A stretch of 33,406 bases of DNA from Turicibacter sp. UBA7094. Lineage in GTDB: Bacteria; Bacillota_I; Bacilli_A; MOL361; Turicibacteraceae. Under the pieces are notes generated by a model. The model searched no databases. It saw only the letters and a list, made by a program, of their open reading frames with translations, and was not told where the DNA came from. Numbering within the stretch: position 1 is the stretch's first letter; each line of letters begins with the position of its first letter. Location: contig DKYS01000079.1 in the NCBI GenBank assembly GCA_002493395.1, positions 21,302 through 54,707 of the forward strand, read 5' to 3'. This document shows positions 7,903 through 16,337 of this stretch, one piece after another. The position numbers and the translations under genes were made by a program.

Positions 7903-8877
7903 ATGGCAGAAATTAATCGTAAAAAATTTAAGATTTTTAGTTTAAATGCTAATCGTCCATTAGCGCAAGAAATTGCCGATCGTATCGGAGTTCCCTTATC
8001 AGATTTAACAGTGAATCGTTTTGCAGACGGAGAAGTACAAGTTAATATTAATGAAACAGTGCGTGGACATCATGTTTTCGTTGTTCAACCGACGCATAAT
8101 CCAGTTAATGATCATTTGATGGAGCTTTTAGTCATGATTGATGCTTTGAAACGTGCATCAGCTAAAACAATTAATGTAATTATGCCTTATTACGGGTACT
8201 CACGTCAGGATCGTAAAGCGAAGGCTCGTCAACCTATTACAGCAAAATTAGTTGCAAATTTAATTGAGGCTGCTGGCGCAACGCGTGTGATGACGATGGA
8301 TTTACATGCGACTCAAATTCAAGGATTCTTTGATATTCCAATTGATGATTTCCGTGCAATGCCTATTATTGCAAAATATTTTATTGAAAAAAATTTAGAT
8401 GATATTGTTGTGGTTTCGCCAGACCATGGAGGAGCAACTCGTGCCCGTGTTCTTGCTGAGTACTTAGATGCACCAATTGCTATTATTGATAAACGTCGTC
8501 CAAAACCGAATGTTGCGGAAGTTATGGGATTAATTGGAGAAGTTGAAGGAAAGCATGCAATTATTATTGATGATATGATTGATACTGCGGGAACGATTCA
8601 AATTGCAGCTAATGCGTTAAAAGAGCGTGGTGCATTATCTGTTTATGCAGCTTGTACACATCCAATCCTTTCAGGACCAGCCGTTGAACGTATTGAAAAT
8701 TCGGCAATTAAAGAATTAGTGACTACCAATACAATTAACCTACCAGAAGAAAAACGAAGTCCTAAAATTACACAATTATCTGTTGGTGAATTATTAGCCG
8801 AAGGTGTTTTACACATTTTAAATGATGAGCCGGTATCGGACTTATTTGTATATAATCGTGAGTTATATAATTTTTAA
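7903..8877 (+). CDS. prs: Ribose-phosphate pyrophosphokinase (PRPP synthetase)
   Basis: Prs transfers pyrophosphate from ATP to ribose-5-phosphate, giving PRPP, the first substrate of the purine operon found later in this window. The 324-residue product is a class I enzyme. Seen: FADGEVQVNINETVRG, the YYGYSRQDRKAKARQPITAK loop region, TMDLHATQIQGFF, and the PRPP-binding loop IIIDDMIDTAGTI at about 220-232. Slightly longer than Bacillus (317). AGGAGGTTAAAG precedes the ATG. In Bacillus ctc (a general-stress L25-like protein) follows prs; here there is only a terminator and then pth. Confidence 0.97.
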   Translation: MAEINRKKFKIFSLNANRPLAQEIADRIGVPLSDLTVNRFADGEVQVNINETVRGHHVFVVQPTHNPVNDHLMELLVMIDALKRASAKTINVIMPYYGYSRQDRKAKARQPITAKLVANLIEAAGATRVMTMDLHATQIQGFFDIPIDDFRAMPIIAKYFIEKNLDDIVVVSPDHGGATRARVLAEYLDAPIAIIDKRRPKPNVAEVMGLIGEVEGKHAIIIDDMIDTAGTIQIAANALKERGALSVYAACTHPILSGPAVERIENSAIKELVTTNTINLPEEKRSPKITQLSVGELLAEGVLHILNDEPVSDLFVYNRELYNF

Positions 8878-8888
8878 TTAAATAGGTG

Positions 8889-8924
8889 AAAAAGCAAAGC
8901 CGAATTGCGGCTTTGCTTTTTTTT
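8889..8924 (+). terminator. Terminator after prs
   Basis: Stem of AAAAAGCAAAGCCG (8889-8902) with CGGCTTTGCTTTTT (8908-8921), loop AATTG, followed by more T. A perfect 14-bp intrinsic terminator. Confidence 0.93.
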
Positions 8925-9045
8925 GCTTTGTCACTAAGTGGCCAATTAGAAACTAATCTCTATAATAATTACTTTGTAGAGGATCTTTTATAAAGGCTAG
9001 GGCCATATTAGAAAATAAAAAGAAGACGAATAACCCAATAAATAT

Positions 9046-9054
9046 TGGTAAAAT
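9046..9054 (+). promoter_or_regulatory. Extended -10 promoter of pth-mfd
   Basis: TGG-TAAAAT, 59 bases before the pth ATG and after the prs terminator; no clear -35. Likely drives pth and mfd. Confidence 0.45.
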
Positions 9055-9112
9055 ATATAAGGTTCATGTAAAATAAAATAGGTTATCTAAACTCAAAAAT
9101 GAGGTGAATTTT

Positions 9113-9673
9113 ATGAAATTGTTTGTAGGCCTAGGGAATCCAGGATCAAAATATGCAAGAACACGACATAACGCTGGTTTTATGGTGATTGATAAATTAA
9201 GTTCAGTTTGGGGGATCCCGTTAGGAGAGGAGAAAAAATTTAAGGGTGAGATTGGTCGGGGTGTTATTAAAGGTGAAAAGGTTATTTTGTTAAAACCAAC
9301 GACATTTATGAATTTATCAGGAGAATCTGTTCGCGCGGTAATGGATTTTTATAATATCGATGTAGAAGACCTAATTGTGATTTACGATGATTTGGATTTA
9401 CCTCATGGAAAAATTAGAATGCGTTTAAAAGGAAGCGCAGGGGGACATAATGGGATTAAATCATTAATTGCACATGTTAAAACACAAGAGTTTAAACGTA
9501 TCCGAATTGGGATTGATCGTCATCCTAAGATTCCAGTGGTAGATTATGTTTTGGGGAAATTTACGGAAGATGAGTTGGCTTTAGTTAATCAAGCCGTTGA
9601 TTTATCGATTAAAGCCTGTGAGATGGCCTTAACCGAATCTTTTAATAAAGTGATGACGGAGTATAGTAAGTAA
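9113..9673 (+). CDS. pth: Peptidyl-tRNA hydrolase
   Basis: Pth recycles tRNA from peptidyl-tRNAs that fall off the ribosome, an essential cytoplasmic step; the Bacillus gene is also called spoVC. The 186-residue product has the signature LFVGLGNPGSKYARTRHNAGF with catalytic His19, then KPTTFMNLSGESV, the IYDDLDLPHGKIRMR loop and GSAGGHNGIKS. The start is ATG 9113, with GAGGTGA at 9101-9107; an in-frame GTG at 9104 is part of that ribosome-binding site. mfd follows 26 bases later, as in Bacillus, so the two are probably cotranscribed. Confidence 0.96.
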   Translation: MKLFVGLGNPGSKYARTRHNAGFMVIDKLSSVWGIPLGEEKKFKGEIGRGVIKGEKVILLKPTTFMNLSGESVRAVMDFYNIDVEDLIVIYDDLDLPHGKIRMRLKGSAGGHNGIKSLIAHVKTQEFKRIRIGIDRHPKIPVVDYVLGKFTEDELALVNQAVDLSIKACEMALTESFNKVMTEYSK

Positions 9674-9699
9674 GTCTGGTATAAGAGGTGGATGAAAGA

Positions 9700-12600
9700 A
9701 TGAGTGTAATGAATCAGTACATTTCAAAGTCGGGAGCTATTCAGACTTTGCTGAATGCATTGGAAAAAAATAATCAAAATATTTTGCTAAGCGGTGTAAC
9801 GACCTCTTTTTATGCGCCGTTATTACAAATGGTTTATGAAAATAAAAAAAGGCCTGTTGTTATTATGATGCAGAATTTGTATCAGGCACAACGATTATAT
9901 GATCAGTTAGTAGAATTGATGGACGGGGATTTAGTCCGTCTTTTTCCAATGGATGAATTTATAACTGCAGAAATGTTGGCTTCGAGTTCTGAATTACGCA
10001 TTGAAAGGATGAATACGCTAGCTGCAATTATTGAAAATTCGAGTAAGATAGTTGTAACCCATGTAGCGGGGGCTGCTCGTTTTTTACCTCCAAAAGAAGT
10101 CTTTAAACAAGCTGATATCTTCTTAGAAGTGGGAGGATGTTATGACTTAGATGAGTTGAAAAGGAAACTGATAGAGCTAGGGTATCAATTCGTAAGGGCT
10201 GTTGAGCATATGGGAGAATTTAGTGTACGTGGTGGTATTCTTGATGTTTTTCCTATGACAGAAGAAAATCCACTTCGTATAGAATTTTTTGATGATGAGG
10301 TTGATACGATTCGTTATTTCACGACAGACACCCAACGTTCAATTCAAAAAGTTGATACGGCTACGATCGTTCCGACGTTTGAGCTCGTGTATTCGGATGA
10401 ACAGATAAAAAGATTTGAGTCGAAAATAAAGGTTCTTTTAGAACAAACACTTCCTCTTGTAGATGGAGAGGCGCGTGAGGCTTTATATGCAAGAGTATAT
10501 GGCGATATTGAAAAGATACGGCAACATCAAGATTTAGAACTCATGCATAAATATACATCACTACTTTATGAAAATCCGGATACTTTATTATCATATATGG
10601 ATAATCCAATGGTGATTTACATTGATTATGGTCGTATTTTAGAAAATCAAGAGCACATGAATGAGGATGCTATTGCTTGGCAGGAAGGTGCCATTGAAAA
10701 TGGAAAGACAGTCAAAGGGATAAGTTTATATCAACCGATTACGAGTATAAATGCTTCTGAACAAGTCTTTCTATCAGAACATGCGAGCTCATTACCTGAC
10801 GTTGAGCTATCACAACATGTTAAGTTATTGACTAAAAGTGTATCAGAGTTTCACGGACAACTAGAATTTTTTGCGAAGGAATGTAAGCGTCTGAAAGATA
10901 ATGGTGTTACTGTCTTTGTTGCTATGTCGAGTATGGAATCCCGCAATAATTTGGCTAATTATTTGGATGAGTTAGGGGTTCGTGTTGCCTTTCCTATTAC
11001 GCTAGATGAGGTAAGAGAGGGGTCAATTCACCTCGTGTGTGAAAACCTAACGATGGGTTATGAATTGTTAGATCCAAATATTGTTGTTTATACAGATTAC
11101 GAAGTGCATACTAAACGCAAGAAAAAGACTGTTTATAAAAGTAGTTTTAAAGAGGGGAAAAAATTAAAAGACTATAACGAATTGCAACTTGGTGATTATG
11201 TTGTTCATGTTCAACATGGGATTGGTCAATATATTGGAATTGAGACACTAGAAACAAACGGGGCACGTAAAGATTTCTTAATGATTGCTTATCGTGGCGA
11301 TGATAAATTGTATGTTCCTATTGATAAAATTCAGCTCGTTCAAAAATACGTCGGTTCGGAGGGTGCAAAACCGAAAATTAATAAATTAGGAACCTCTGAA
11401 TGGGAAAAAACGAAATCAAAGGTTAAAAAGACAGTTAAAGATATCGCTGATAAATTAATTAAAATATATGCTAAACGGGAGCATTTACCGGGTTATGCAT
11501 TTGGTAAGGATACGATTGAGCAACATGCTTTTGAAAATGCTTTTCCATACGTTGAAACAGATGACCAATTAAGAGCTGTTAGTGAAATTAAGGAGGATAT
11601 GGAGGCCCCGCATCCAATGGATCGTTTGTTGATTGGTGATGTTGGTTATGGTAAAACAGAGGTAGCGATGAGGGCTGCTTTTAAAGCTGTTCAGGATGGA
11701 AAACAAGTTGCATATTTAGCACCGACAACCATTTTATCAAAACAACATTATGAATCGTTTGTTTCTAGGTTTAGCGACTTTGATGTAAAAGTTGGTTTAC
11801 TTAATAGATATATTTCAGTAAAAGAACAACAGGAATTGCTAGAAAGTATAAAAAGTGGTAAAATAAATATCGTTGTCGGTACTCATCGTATATTATCGAA
11901 AGATGTTGTTTTTAAAGATTTAGGTCTTTTGATTATTGATGAAGAACAACGCTTCGGAGTTGAACATAAGGAAAAAATCAAAGAGTTTAAAACTGAGGTT
12001 GACGTCTTAACGCTTACTGCGACACCAATTCCAAGGACATTACAAATGTCGATGATTGGAATTAGAAGTTTATCATTGATTGAGACTCCACCGATGAATC
12101 GTTATCCTGTACAGACTTATGTATTAGAGGAACACGATGGAGTGATACGTGATGCAATCGAACGTGAATTGGCAAGGGATGGACAAGTATTCTATTTATA
12201 TAATAGGGTATCTGATATAGAGAAACGGGCTGCTAAAATACAGAAATTAGTTCCGGACGCCGTGGTTGAGTATGCGCACGGACAGATGAGTAAAGAGCAA
12301 CTCGAACAAACAATGGCAGATTTTGAAGAAAAGAAATTTAATGTTTTAGTTTGTACAACCATTATTGAAACAGGGATTGATATACCGAATGCAAATACAC
12401 TGCTTATTTCTGATGCGTATCGCCTTGGATTATCGCAACTCTATCAGTTAAGGGGGCGTGTTGGTCGAAGTGATCGTATCGCGTATGCTTACTGTATGTA
12501 TCCAAAGAATAAGGTTTTAACCGAAAATGCAGAAAAAAGGTTACAAACAATTAAAGAGTTCACTGAACTTGGTTCAGGATTTAAAATTGCGATGCGTGAT

Positions 12601-13230
12601 TTGGCGATACGGGGAGCCGGGGATATGTTAGGTGCTAAGCAATATGGATTTATAGACACGGTTGGATTAGACTTGTATACTCAATTATTAAGTGAGGCAG
12701 TCGTTCATGCTAGAGAAGGCAGCGATTTTGAGGTCGCTTCATTTGAAGTACCAAAATTAGAATTTGACTTTCCAACGAAGGTCGATGCGTATATACCAGA
12801 CTTTTATATTAGTGATGAATCGATTAAAATTGAAATTTATCAAAAAATTAAAAAGATTACGGATGACAATGCCTATAATGATATTATTGATGAATTAATT
12901 GACCGCTTTGGAGATTTTCCTGATGAAGTAAAGTATTTAATTGACTTAACGTATTTAAAAAACCTGACTGAAGGATTAATTGAAAAAACAAAATCGACTA
13001 AAAATACGATAGAATTCATATTAAAGGAAGAAATTACACAAGATATTAATGGACAACTTTTATTTGAAGCTGTTCATGAAATCGGTTCAATGATTCGTTT
13101 GGCGTATAAAGAAGGCCGAATTAATATTATTTTTGATTTACCTGTAGTTAAAAGGCAACAGTGGTTTGAATATGCATTGAATTTATTTAAAGATTTCGAA
13201 AGATTCAAAAATAATGTAAAAAAGGTATAA
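9700..13230 (+). CDS. mfd: Transcription-repair coupling factor
   Basis: Mfd is a DNA translocase that pushes stalled RNA polymerase off damaged DNA and recruits UvrA. The 1176-residue product matches the Bacillus enzyme (1177). Domains in order: UvrB-like N-terminal region (about 20-350, including GEFSVRGGILDVFP), RNA-polymerase interaction domain with LQLGDYVVHVQHGIGQYIG (about residue 495), the helicase motor with Walker A GDVGYGKTEVAMRA (about 646), DEEQ box IIDEEQRFGVEHKE, TATPIPRTLQMS, the second RecA-like lobe with QLRGRVGRSD, and the C-terminal TRCF domain. ATG 9700 is preferred over GTG 9688, which overlaps AAGAGGTG. Confidence 0.97.
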   Translation: MSVMNQYISKSGAIQTLLNALEKNNQNILLSGVTTSFYAPLLQMVYENKKRPVVIMMQNLYQAQRLYDQLVELMDGDLVRLFPMDEFITAEMLASSSELRIERMNTLAAIIENSSKIVVTHVAGAARFLPPKEVFKQADIFLEVGGCYDLDELKRKLIELGYQFVRAVEHMGEFSVRGGILDVFPMTEENPLRIEFFDDEVDTIRYFTTDTQRSIQKVDTATIVPTFELVYSDEQIKRFESKIKVLLEQTLPLVDGEAREALYARVYGDIEKIRQHQDLELMHKYTSLLYENPDTLLSYMDNPMVIYIDYGRILENQEHMNEDAIAWQEGAIENGKTVKGISLYQPITSINASEQVFLSEHASSLPDVELSQHVKLLTKSVSEFHGQLEFFAKECKRLKDNGVTVFVAMSSMESRNNLANYLDELGVRVAFPITLDEVREGSIHLVCENLTMGYELLDPNIVVYTDYEVHTKRKKKTVYKSSFKEGKKLKDYNELQLGDYVVHVQHGIGQYIGIETLETNGARKDFLMIAYRGDDKLYVPIDKIQLVQKYVGSEGAKPKINKLGTSEWEKTKSKVKKTVKDIADKLIKIYAKREHLPGYAFGKDTIEQHAFENAFPYVETDDQLRAVSEIKEDMEAPHPMDRLLIGDVGYGKTEVAMRAAFKAVQDGKQVAYLAPTTILSKQHYESFVSRFSDFDVKVGLLNRYISVKEQQELLESIKSGKINIVVGTHRILSKDVVFKDLGLLIIDEEQRFGVEHKEKIKEFKTEVDVLTLTATPIPRTLQMSMIGIRSLSLIETPPMNRYPVQTYVLEEHDGVIRDAIERELARDGQVFYLYNRVSDIEKRAAKIQKLVPDAVVEYAHGQMSKEQLEQTMADFEEKKFNVLVCTTIIETGIDIPNANTLLISDAYRLGLSQLYQLRGRVGRSDRIAYAYCMYPKNKVLTENAEKRLQTIKEFTELGSGFKIAMRDLAIRGAGDMLGAKQYGFIDTVGLDLYTQLLSEAVVHAREGSDFEVASFEVPKLEFDFPTKVDAYIPDFYISDESIKIEIYQKIKKITDDNAYNDIIDELIDRFGDFPDEVKYLIDLTYLKNLTEGLIEKTKSTKNTIEFILKEEITQDINGQLLFEAVHEIGSMIRLAYKEGRINIIFDLPVVKRQQWFEYALNLFKDFERFKNNVKKV

Positions 13231-13288
13231 TTTATAAAAAAACATAAAAACTAATAGTAGATAATTTGAAAGTGAGGTTTTGAGAAAG

Positions 13289-13828
13289 ATGAAAGCTACA
13301 GGAGTCGTTCGTCGTATAGATGATTTAGGTCGCGTGGTAATCCCAAAAGAAATTCGTAGAACAATGCGTATTCGCGAGGGAGATTCTTTAGAGATTTTTG
13401 TTAATCAATCAGGAGAGGTAGTTTTAAAGAAATATTCTCCTATTGCCGATATTTCTGCCTTTGCACAACAATACGCAGATGCAGTGCAAGGTTCAACTAA
13501 AAAAGGTGTTTTAATTGTAGACCGTGAAGATATTATTGCAGCTTCTGGTGAAATTAGAAAACAATACTTAAATCGTCGAGTAAGTCGTCCATTAAGCGAT
13601 ATGATTGAAAATCGTACTTCTAAAATTGCGGAAGGAAAAGAAGTTTTAGAAATTGTGGATGGAGAAACAACGGAACGTTCATTTGTGATGGTTCCTATTA
13701 TTTCAAACGGTGATAGTTTAGGTGCGGTTATTTTAGTGGGAACAGAAGAAGATGAATTTGTAAATGAATTAGATATTAACAGTGCTAAAATCGCAACTGC
13801 TTTCTTAGGTAAATACCTAGAAGGATAA
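13289..13828 (+). CDS. spoVT: Stage V sporulation regulator SpoVT
   Basis: SpoVT is an AbrB-family transcription factor that adjusts sigma-G-dependent genes in the forespore. The 179-residue product has an N-terminal swapped-hairpin DNA-binding domain, MKATGVVRRIDDLGRVVIPKEIRR, and continues to YSPI near residue 50. A GAF-like domain from about 55 to the end contains VLIVDREDIIAASG and VPIISNGDSLGAVILVG. Length equals the Bacillus protein (178). An in-frame TTG at 13280 would add MRK, but the MKATG start is the family norm. GAGGT lies upstream. mfd ends 58 bases before, as in Bacillus. Its presence is good evidence for a sporulating host. Confidence 0.95.
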   Translation: MKATGVVRRIDDLGRVVIPKEIRRTMRIREGDSLEIFVNQSGEVVLKKYSPIADISAFAQQYADAVQGSTKKGVLIVDREDIIAASGEIRKQYLNRRVSRPLSDMIENRTSKIAEGKEVLEIVDGETTERSFVMVPIISNGDSLGAVILVGTEEDEFVNELDINSAKIATAFLGKYLEG

Positions 13829-13852
13829 GAAAAAAGATATTGATTTTGATAT

Positions 13853-13897
13853 GCACCCTAAATGTTAGACTAGGAATCTAATGTTGGGGTGCTTTTT
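13853..13897 (+). terminator. Hairpin with T-run: spoVT terminator and/or IS left-end hairpin
   Basis: A 16-bp stem with one bulged A pairs 13853-13869 with 13877-13892 (outer part GCACCC/GGGTGC, inner TTAGA/TCTAA), followed by CTTTTTC. It would terminate spoVT. Because a transposase OrfA-like ATG starts at 13900, it may equally be the terminal hairpin that shields IS3-type transposases from read-through. Confidence 0.7.
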
Positions 13898-13899
13898 CT

Positions 13900-14032
13900 A
13901 TGACGAAATATAGTGAAGAATTTAAGTTAAATATCTTAAACGATATGATAACGATGAGAGCCTTTTAGAGTAGGATTGCTTCATGTTTTTGCCCTTTTGA
14001 AAGGAACAATTATTAACTGGAAAAAGGGGGGA
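13900..14032 (+). pseudogene. IS3-type transposase OrfA remnant
   Basis: From ATG 13900 the frame reads MTKYSEEFKLNILNDMI and then stops at 13966. This beginning looks like the helix-turn-helix OrfA of IS3/IS150-group transposases (typically starting M-K-Y-S-x-E-F-K). After the stop, another frame (from about 13968) gives LLHVFALLKGTIINWKK, which resembles the next part of the same domain (..KGTIxxWxK..). So a single frameshift plus large truncation seems to have destroyed it. No OrfB, and no right end that I can identify. Identification is by eye on a short stretch. Confidence 0.5.
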
Positions 14033-14194
14033 TAGACTAGGACACCATTAAAGAATGAAATAAGGGGATTTAAATTAAGGGGTTGAAACCTCTATTTCTT
14101 AATATAACTAATCCACATCTGTGAAGGATCGTATGTTAATTCATTTCAAATTTTTTCATATCTAGGCTTGGATAATAATAGATTGTTTAGTTTA
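14033..14194. other. Noncoding stretch between IS remnant and guaB
   Basis: No gene or RNA motif seen. It may be further decayed IS sequence, but I find no recognisable transposase fragment in it. Confidence 0.4.
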
Positions 14195-14237
14195 AATAAC
14201 AAAAAAGGTGTGGATTATCCACACCCTTTTTGTTATT
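14195..14237 (-). terminator. Terminator of guaB (minus strand), likely bidirectional
   Basis: AATAACAAAAAAGGTGTGGA pairs with TCCACACCCTTTTTGTTATT across a three-base loop. The core GGTGTGGA/TCCACACC is flanked by A and T runs on both sides. Its right edge touches the guaB stop codon (14233-14235). Confidence 0.88.
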
Positions 14238-15708
14238 TTTGATAGTTTGGAGCTTCTTGAGTAATTTCCACATCATGTGGATGAGATTCACGGAGACCGG
14301 CATTAGTAATGCGGACAAATTTAGCGTTAGTTTTTAATTCCTCGATGGTAGCTGTTCCGCAATACCCCATTCCCGCACGAAGTCCTCCGCATAGTTGATA
14401 AATAACGTCTTCTAATTTTCCTTTATACGGAACTCGGGCTTCGATTCCTTCAGGAACTAGTTTTTTGGCTTCCTGTTGTTTTCCTTGGAAGTAGCGATCG
14501 CTTGATCCGCGTTTCATTGCTGCTAAAGACCCCATTCCAACGTAAGTTTTATAACGACGTCCGTTGTACAAAATTTCTTCACCTGGGGCTTCTTCACATC
14601 CTGCAAATAATCCTCCGAACATGGCACAATCGGCACCTGCTGCAATAGCTTTAACAAAGTCTCCACTTAACTTTAATCCTCCGTCCGCAATAACAGGGAC
14701 ACCTACTGTTTTACAATATTCGTATACGTCATTTACAGCTGAAATTTGTGGAACACCGACCCCCGCTACTACGCGAGTTGTACAGATTGAACCAGGCCCA
14801 ATTCCTACTTTAACAGCATCAGCCCCCGCTTCGATTAAATCTTTAGCTGCTTCAGGGGTTACGATATTTCCACCGATTACTTGTAATTGTGGGAATGCCT
14901 CTTTGATTTGGCGAACGGTGTTAATAACCCCGAGGGAATGCCCGTGAGCAGAGTCTACCGTAATGACATCAACACCCGCGTTAACTAAAGCTGATACGCG
15001 TTCCATTGTATCTGCCCCAATTCCTACGGCAGCACCACAACGTAGACGACCGTGCTCATCTTTACAACTATTAGGATAAGACATTGTTTTATCGATATCT
15101 TTAATTGTAATTAATCCACATAAAACTCCCGCTTCATCGATAAGAGGAAGTTTCTCAATTCGATGTTGCATCAAGATTTCTTTAGCTTCGTCTAAAGTAA
15201 TTCCAATTGGGGCGGTGATGAGTTTGTCACGGCCTGTCATAACTTCGCCAACTTTTAATGTTTGATTACTACGGTATTTCATATCTCGATTAGTTACAAT
15301 TCCTTTTAAAATACCAGATTCATCAACAATCGGGAATCCAGATACTTTATAGTGTTTACATTTTTCGTTGGCCTCTTCAAGAGTAACATCCTCTAAAAGT
15401 GTTACAGGGTCTGAAATCATTCCATTTTGATATAGTTTAACACGTCGAACTTCTTCGGCCTGTTCAGTAATTGACATGTTTTTATGAATAAACCCAACAC
15501 CTCCTTGATGAGCAAGTGCGATAGCTAGGCGTGATTCAGTTACAGTATCCATTGCTGATGAGATGATAGGAACATTTAACTCAATCCCACGTGTCAATTT
15601 TGTTTTTAATGATACATCCTTAGGTAGTACCTCACTGCGTTGAGGGATTAATAAAACATCATCAAATGTTAATCCAGTTGAAACAACTTTTCCGTTTAAT
15701 GAATTCAT
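14233..15708 (-). CDS. guaB: IMP dehydrogenase
   Basis: GuaB oxidises IMP to XMP with NAD+, the committed step to GMP, so it uses the product of the purine operon next to it. The 491-residue product contains the TIM-barrel start TFDDVLLIPQRSEVLP (14-29), two CBS domains (about 95-205, each introduced by the MISDPVTL / VMTGRDKLITAP type of sequence), VDSAHGHS (251-258), the catalytic loop VGIGPGSICTTR with Cys309, and the DGGL and YVGMGSLAAM phosphate-binding parts. AAAGGAGG stands before the ATG on the minus strand. It is the only gene read on the minus strand here, divergent from fhs-pur. Confidence 0.97.
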   Translation of the reverse strand: MNSLNGKVVSTGLTFDDVLLIPQRSEVLPKDVSLKTKLTRGIELNVPIISSAMDTVTESRLAIALAHQGGVGFIHKNMSITEQAEEVRRVKLYQNGMISDPVTLLEDVTLEEANEKCKHYKVSGFPIVDESGILKGIVTNRDMKYRSNQTLKVGEVMTGRDKLITAPIGITLDEAKEILMQHRIEKLPLIDEAGVLCGLITIKDIDKTMSYPNSCKDEHGRLRCGAAVGIGADTMERVSALVNAGVDVITVDSAHGHSLGVINTVRQIKEAFPQLQVIGGNIVTPEAAKDLIEAGADAVKVGIGPGSICTTRVVAGVGVPQISAVNDVYEYCKTVGVPVIADGGLKLSGDFVKAIAAGADCAMFGGLFAGCEEAPGEEILYNGRRYKTYVGMGSLAAMKRGSSDRYFQGKQQEAKKLVPEGIEARVPYKGKLEDVIYQLCGGLRAGMGYCGTATIEELKTNAKFVRITNAGLRESHPHDVEITQEAPNYQK

Positions 15709-15788
15709 AATAGGGCCTCCTTTAGTTATTTTTTTATGTCCTCGGCGTGTATAGCATGTGTTTGTAGTGCCTTGTTAAATTTGTAAAC

Positions 15789-15817
15789 ATGATAGCATAC
15801 TTGCTAGTAGCGTGCAA
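15789..15817 (-). promoter_or_regulatory. Promoter of guaB
   Basis: On the minus strand, TTGCAC (15817-15812), a 17-base spacer and TATCAT (15794-15789), with an extended TGC just before the -10. The guaB leader would be about 75 bases. I see no purine aptamer in it. Confidence 0.65.
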
Positions 15818-15919
15818 CAACAAAAGAAAATATAATGATTTAATAAAATAAAATTAGGGTTTATGAGGTATAGAAAGAGTGAGTTGAGGGAATAATATGA
15901 AATTACTTGAAAATTACAA

Positions 15920-15948
15920 TTGCTATTTCCAAAAAATTGGTTTATAAT
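15920..15948 (+). promoter_or_regulatory. Sigma-A promoter upstream of small ORF and riboswitch
   Basis: TTGCTA (15920-15925), exactly 17 bases, and a perfect TATAAT (15943-15948). It is the best forward promoter in the guaB-fhs region. Transcription from about 15955 would run through the small ORF, the riboswitch and, if not terminated, into fhs-pur. Confidence 0.7.
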
Positions 15949-16001
15949 TCAAGTGTGAATAATTTGGAATTAAATGATTAATTTTGTAGGAGGTCATTTA
16001 G

Positions 16002-16100
16002 ATGAATGGGATGTGTATTCAAAAATTGAAGAATCAAACGGCCTATTTTTCATGTCCTCAATTTAATCTTGCTAAGGAAACTAAAAGACGTAGGGGTTAA
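16002..16100 (+). CDS. Undescribed 32-residue small protein or leader peptide
   Basis: I do not recognise this ORF. It has all the signs of being translated: TAGGAGGT at 15987-15994, a seven-base spacer, ATG, and a good promoter 54 bases upstream. The peptide begins MNGMCIQKLKNQ, has two cysteines (positions 5 and 18; the second in YFSCPQF) and ends in a very basic KETKRRRG. There is no signal peptide or membrane segment. The stop codon lies in a GTTAATAG/CTATTAAC hairpin (16096-16114) followed a few bases later by T-runs, and the guanine aptamer starts 52 bases after the stop. It could be a regulatory leader peptide, an independent small protein, or a chance or decayed frame. Confidence 0.5.
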   Translation: MNGMCIQKLKNQTAYFSCPQFNLAKETKRRRG

Positions 16101-16135
16101 TAGTATCTATTAACACATATGTTTTTTAGTTTTTT
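16096..16135 (+). terminator. Weak hairpin with T-runs after the small ORF
   Basis: GTTAATAG (16096-16103) pairs perfectly with CTATTAAC (16107-16114), loop TAT. T-runs at 16122-16127 and 16130-16136 follow after a short gap. A+T-rich, so a weak or conditional terminator at best; it would separate the small ORF from the riboswitch. Confidence 0.35.
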
Positions 16136-16152
16136 TAATAAATAAATAGTAC

Positions 16153-16226
16153 AACATTCATATATCATCGATAATATGGTTCGAAAGTTTCTACCCCTTA
16201 CCGTAAATGAAGGGACTATGAAGGTT
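16153..16226 (+). ncRNA. Guanine-class purine riboswitch aptamer
   Basis: The purine-riboswitch core is unmistakable. P1 pairs AACATTCATA (16153-16162) with TATGAAGGTT (16217-16226), with one mismatch. Loop L2 is AATATGG, junction J2/3 reads AGTTTCTACC exactly as in B. subtilis xpt, P3 is CCCTT/AAGGG, and loop L3 is CCGTAAA. The specificity base in GACTATG is C (16216), the guanine/hypoxanthine type; adenine aptamers have T. Known riboswitches of this class usually switch transcription off when guanine is bound. Here the regulated genes are fhs and the following pur genes. Confidence 0.95.
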
Positions 16227-16337
16227 GCGTAAAGTGGATTTAGATAAGTGAGATAGAAAGATTATCGAGTTATCTTATAAAAGTTTAACAGGAACTTTTT
16301 TTGATAATTTTTTTCTAGAGACTTATATAATGATTTA

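Noticed and set aside
14564..14947. 127-residue open frame on the + strand inside guaB
   Set aside because: It is antisense to the strongly conserved catalytic part of guaB, has no ribosome-binding site and no recognisable protein features; a reading-frame shadow.
16301..16331. TTGATA...TATAAT promoter just before the riboswitch terminator
   Set aside because: The spacer is 19 bases and transcripts would run into the terminator at once; more likely part of the A+T-rich leader.
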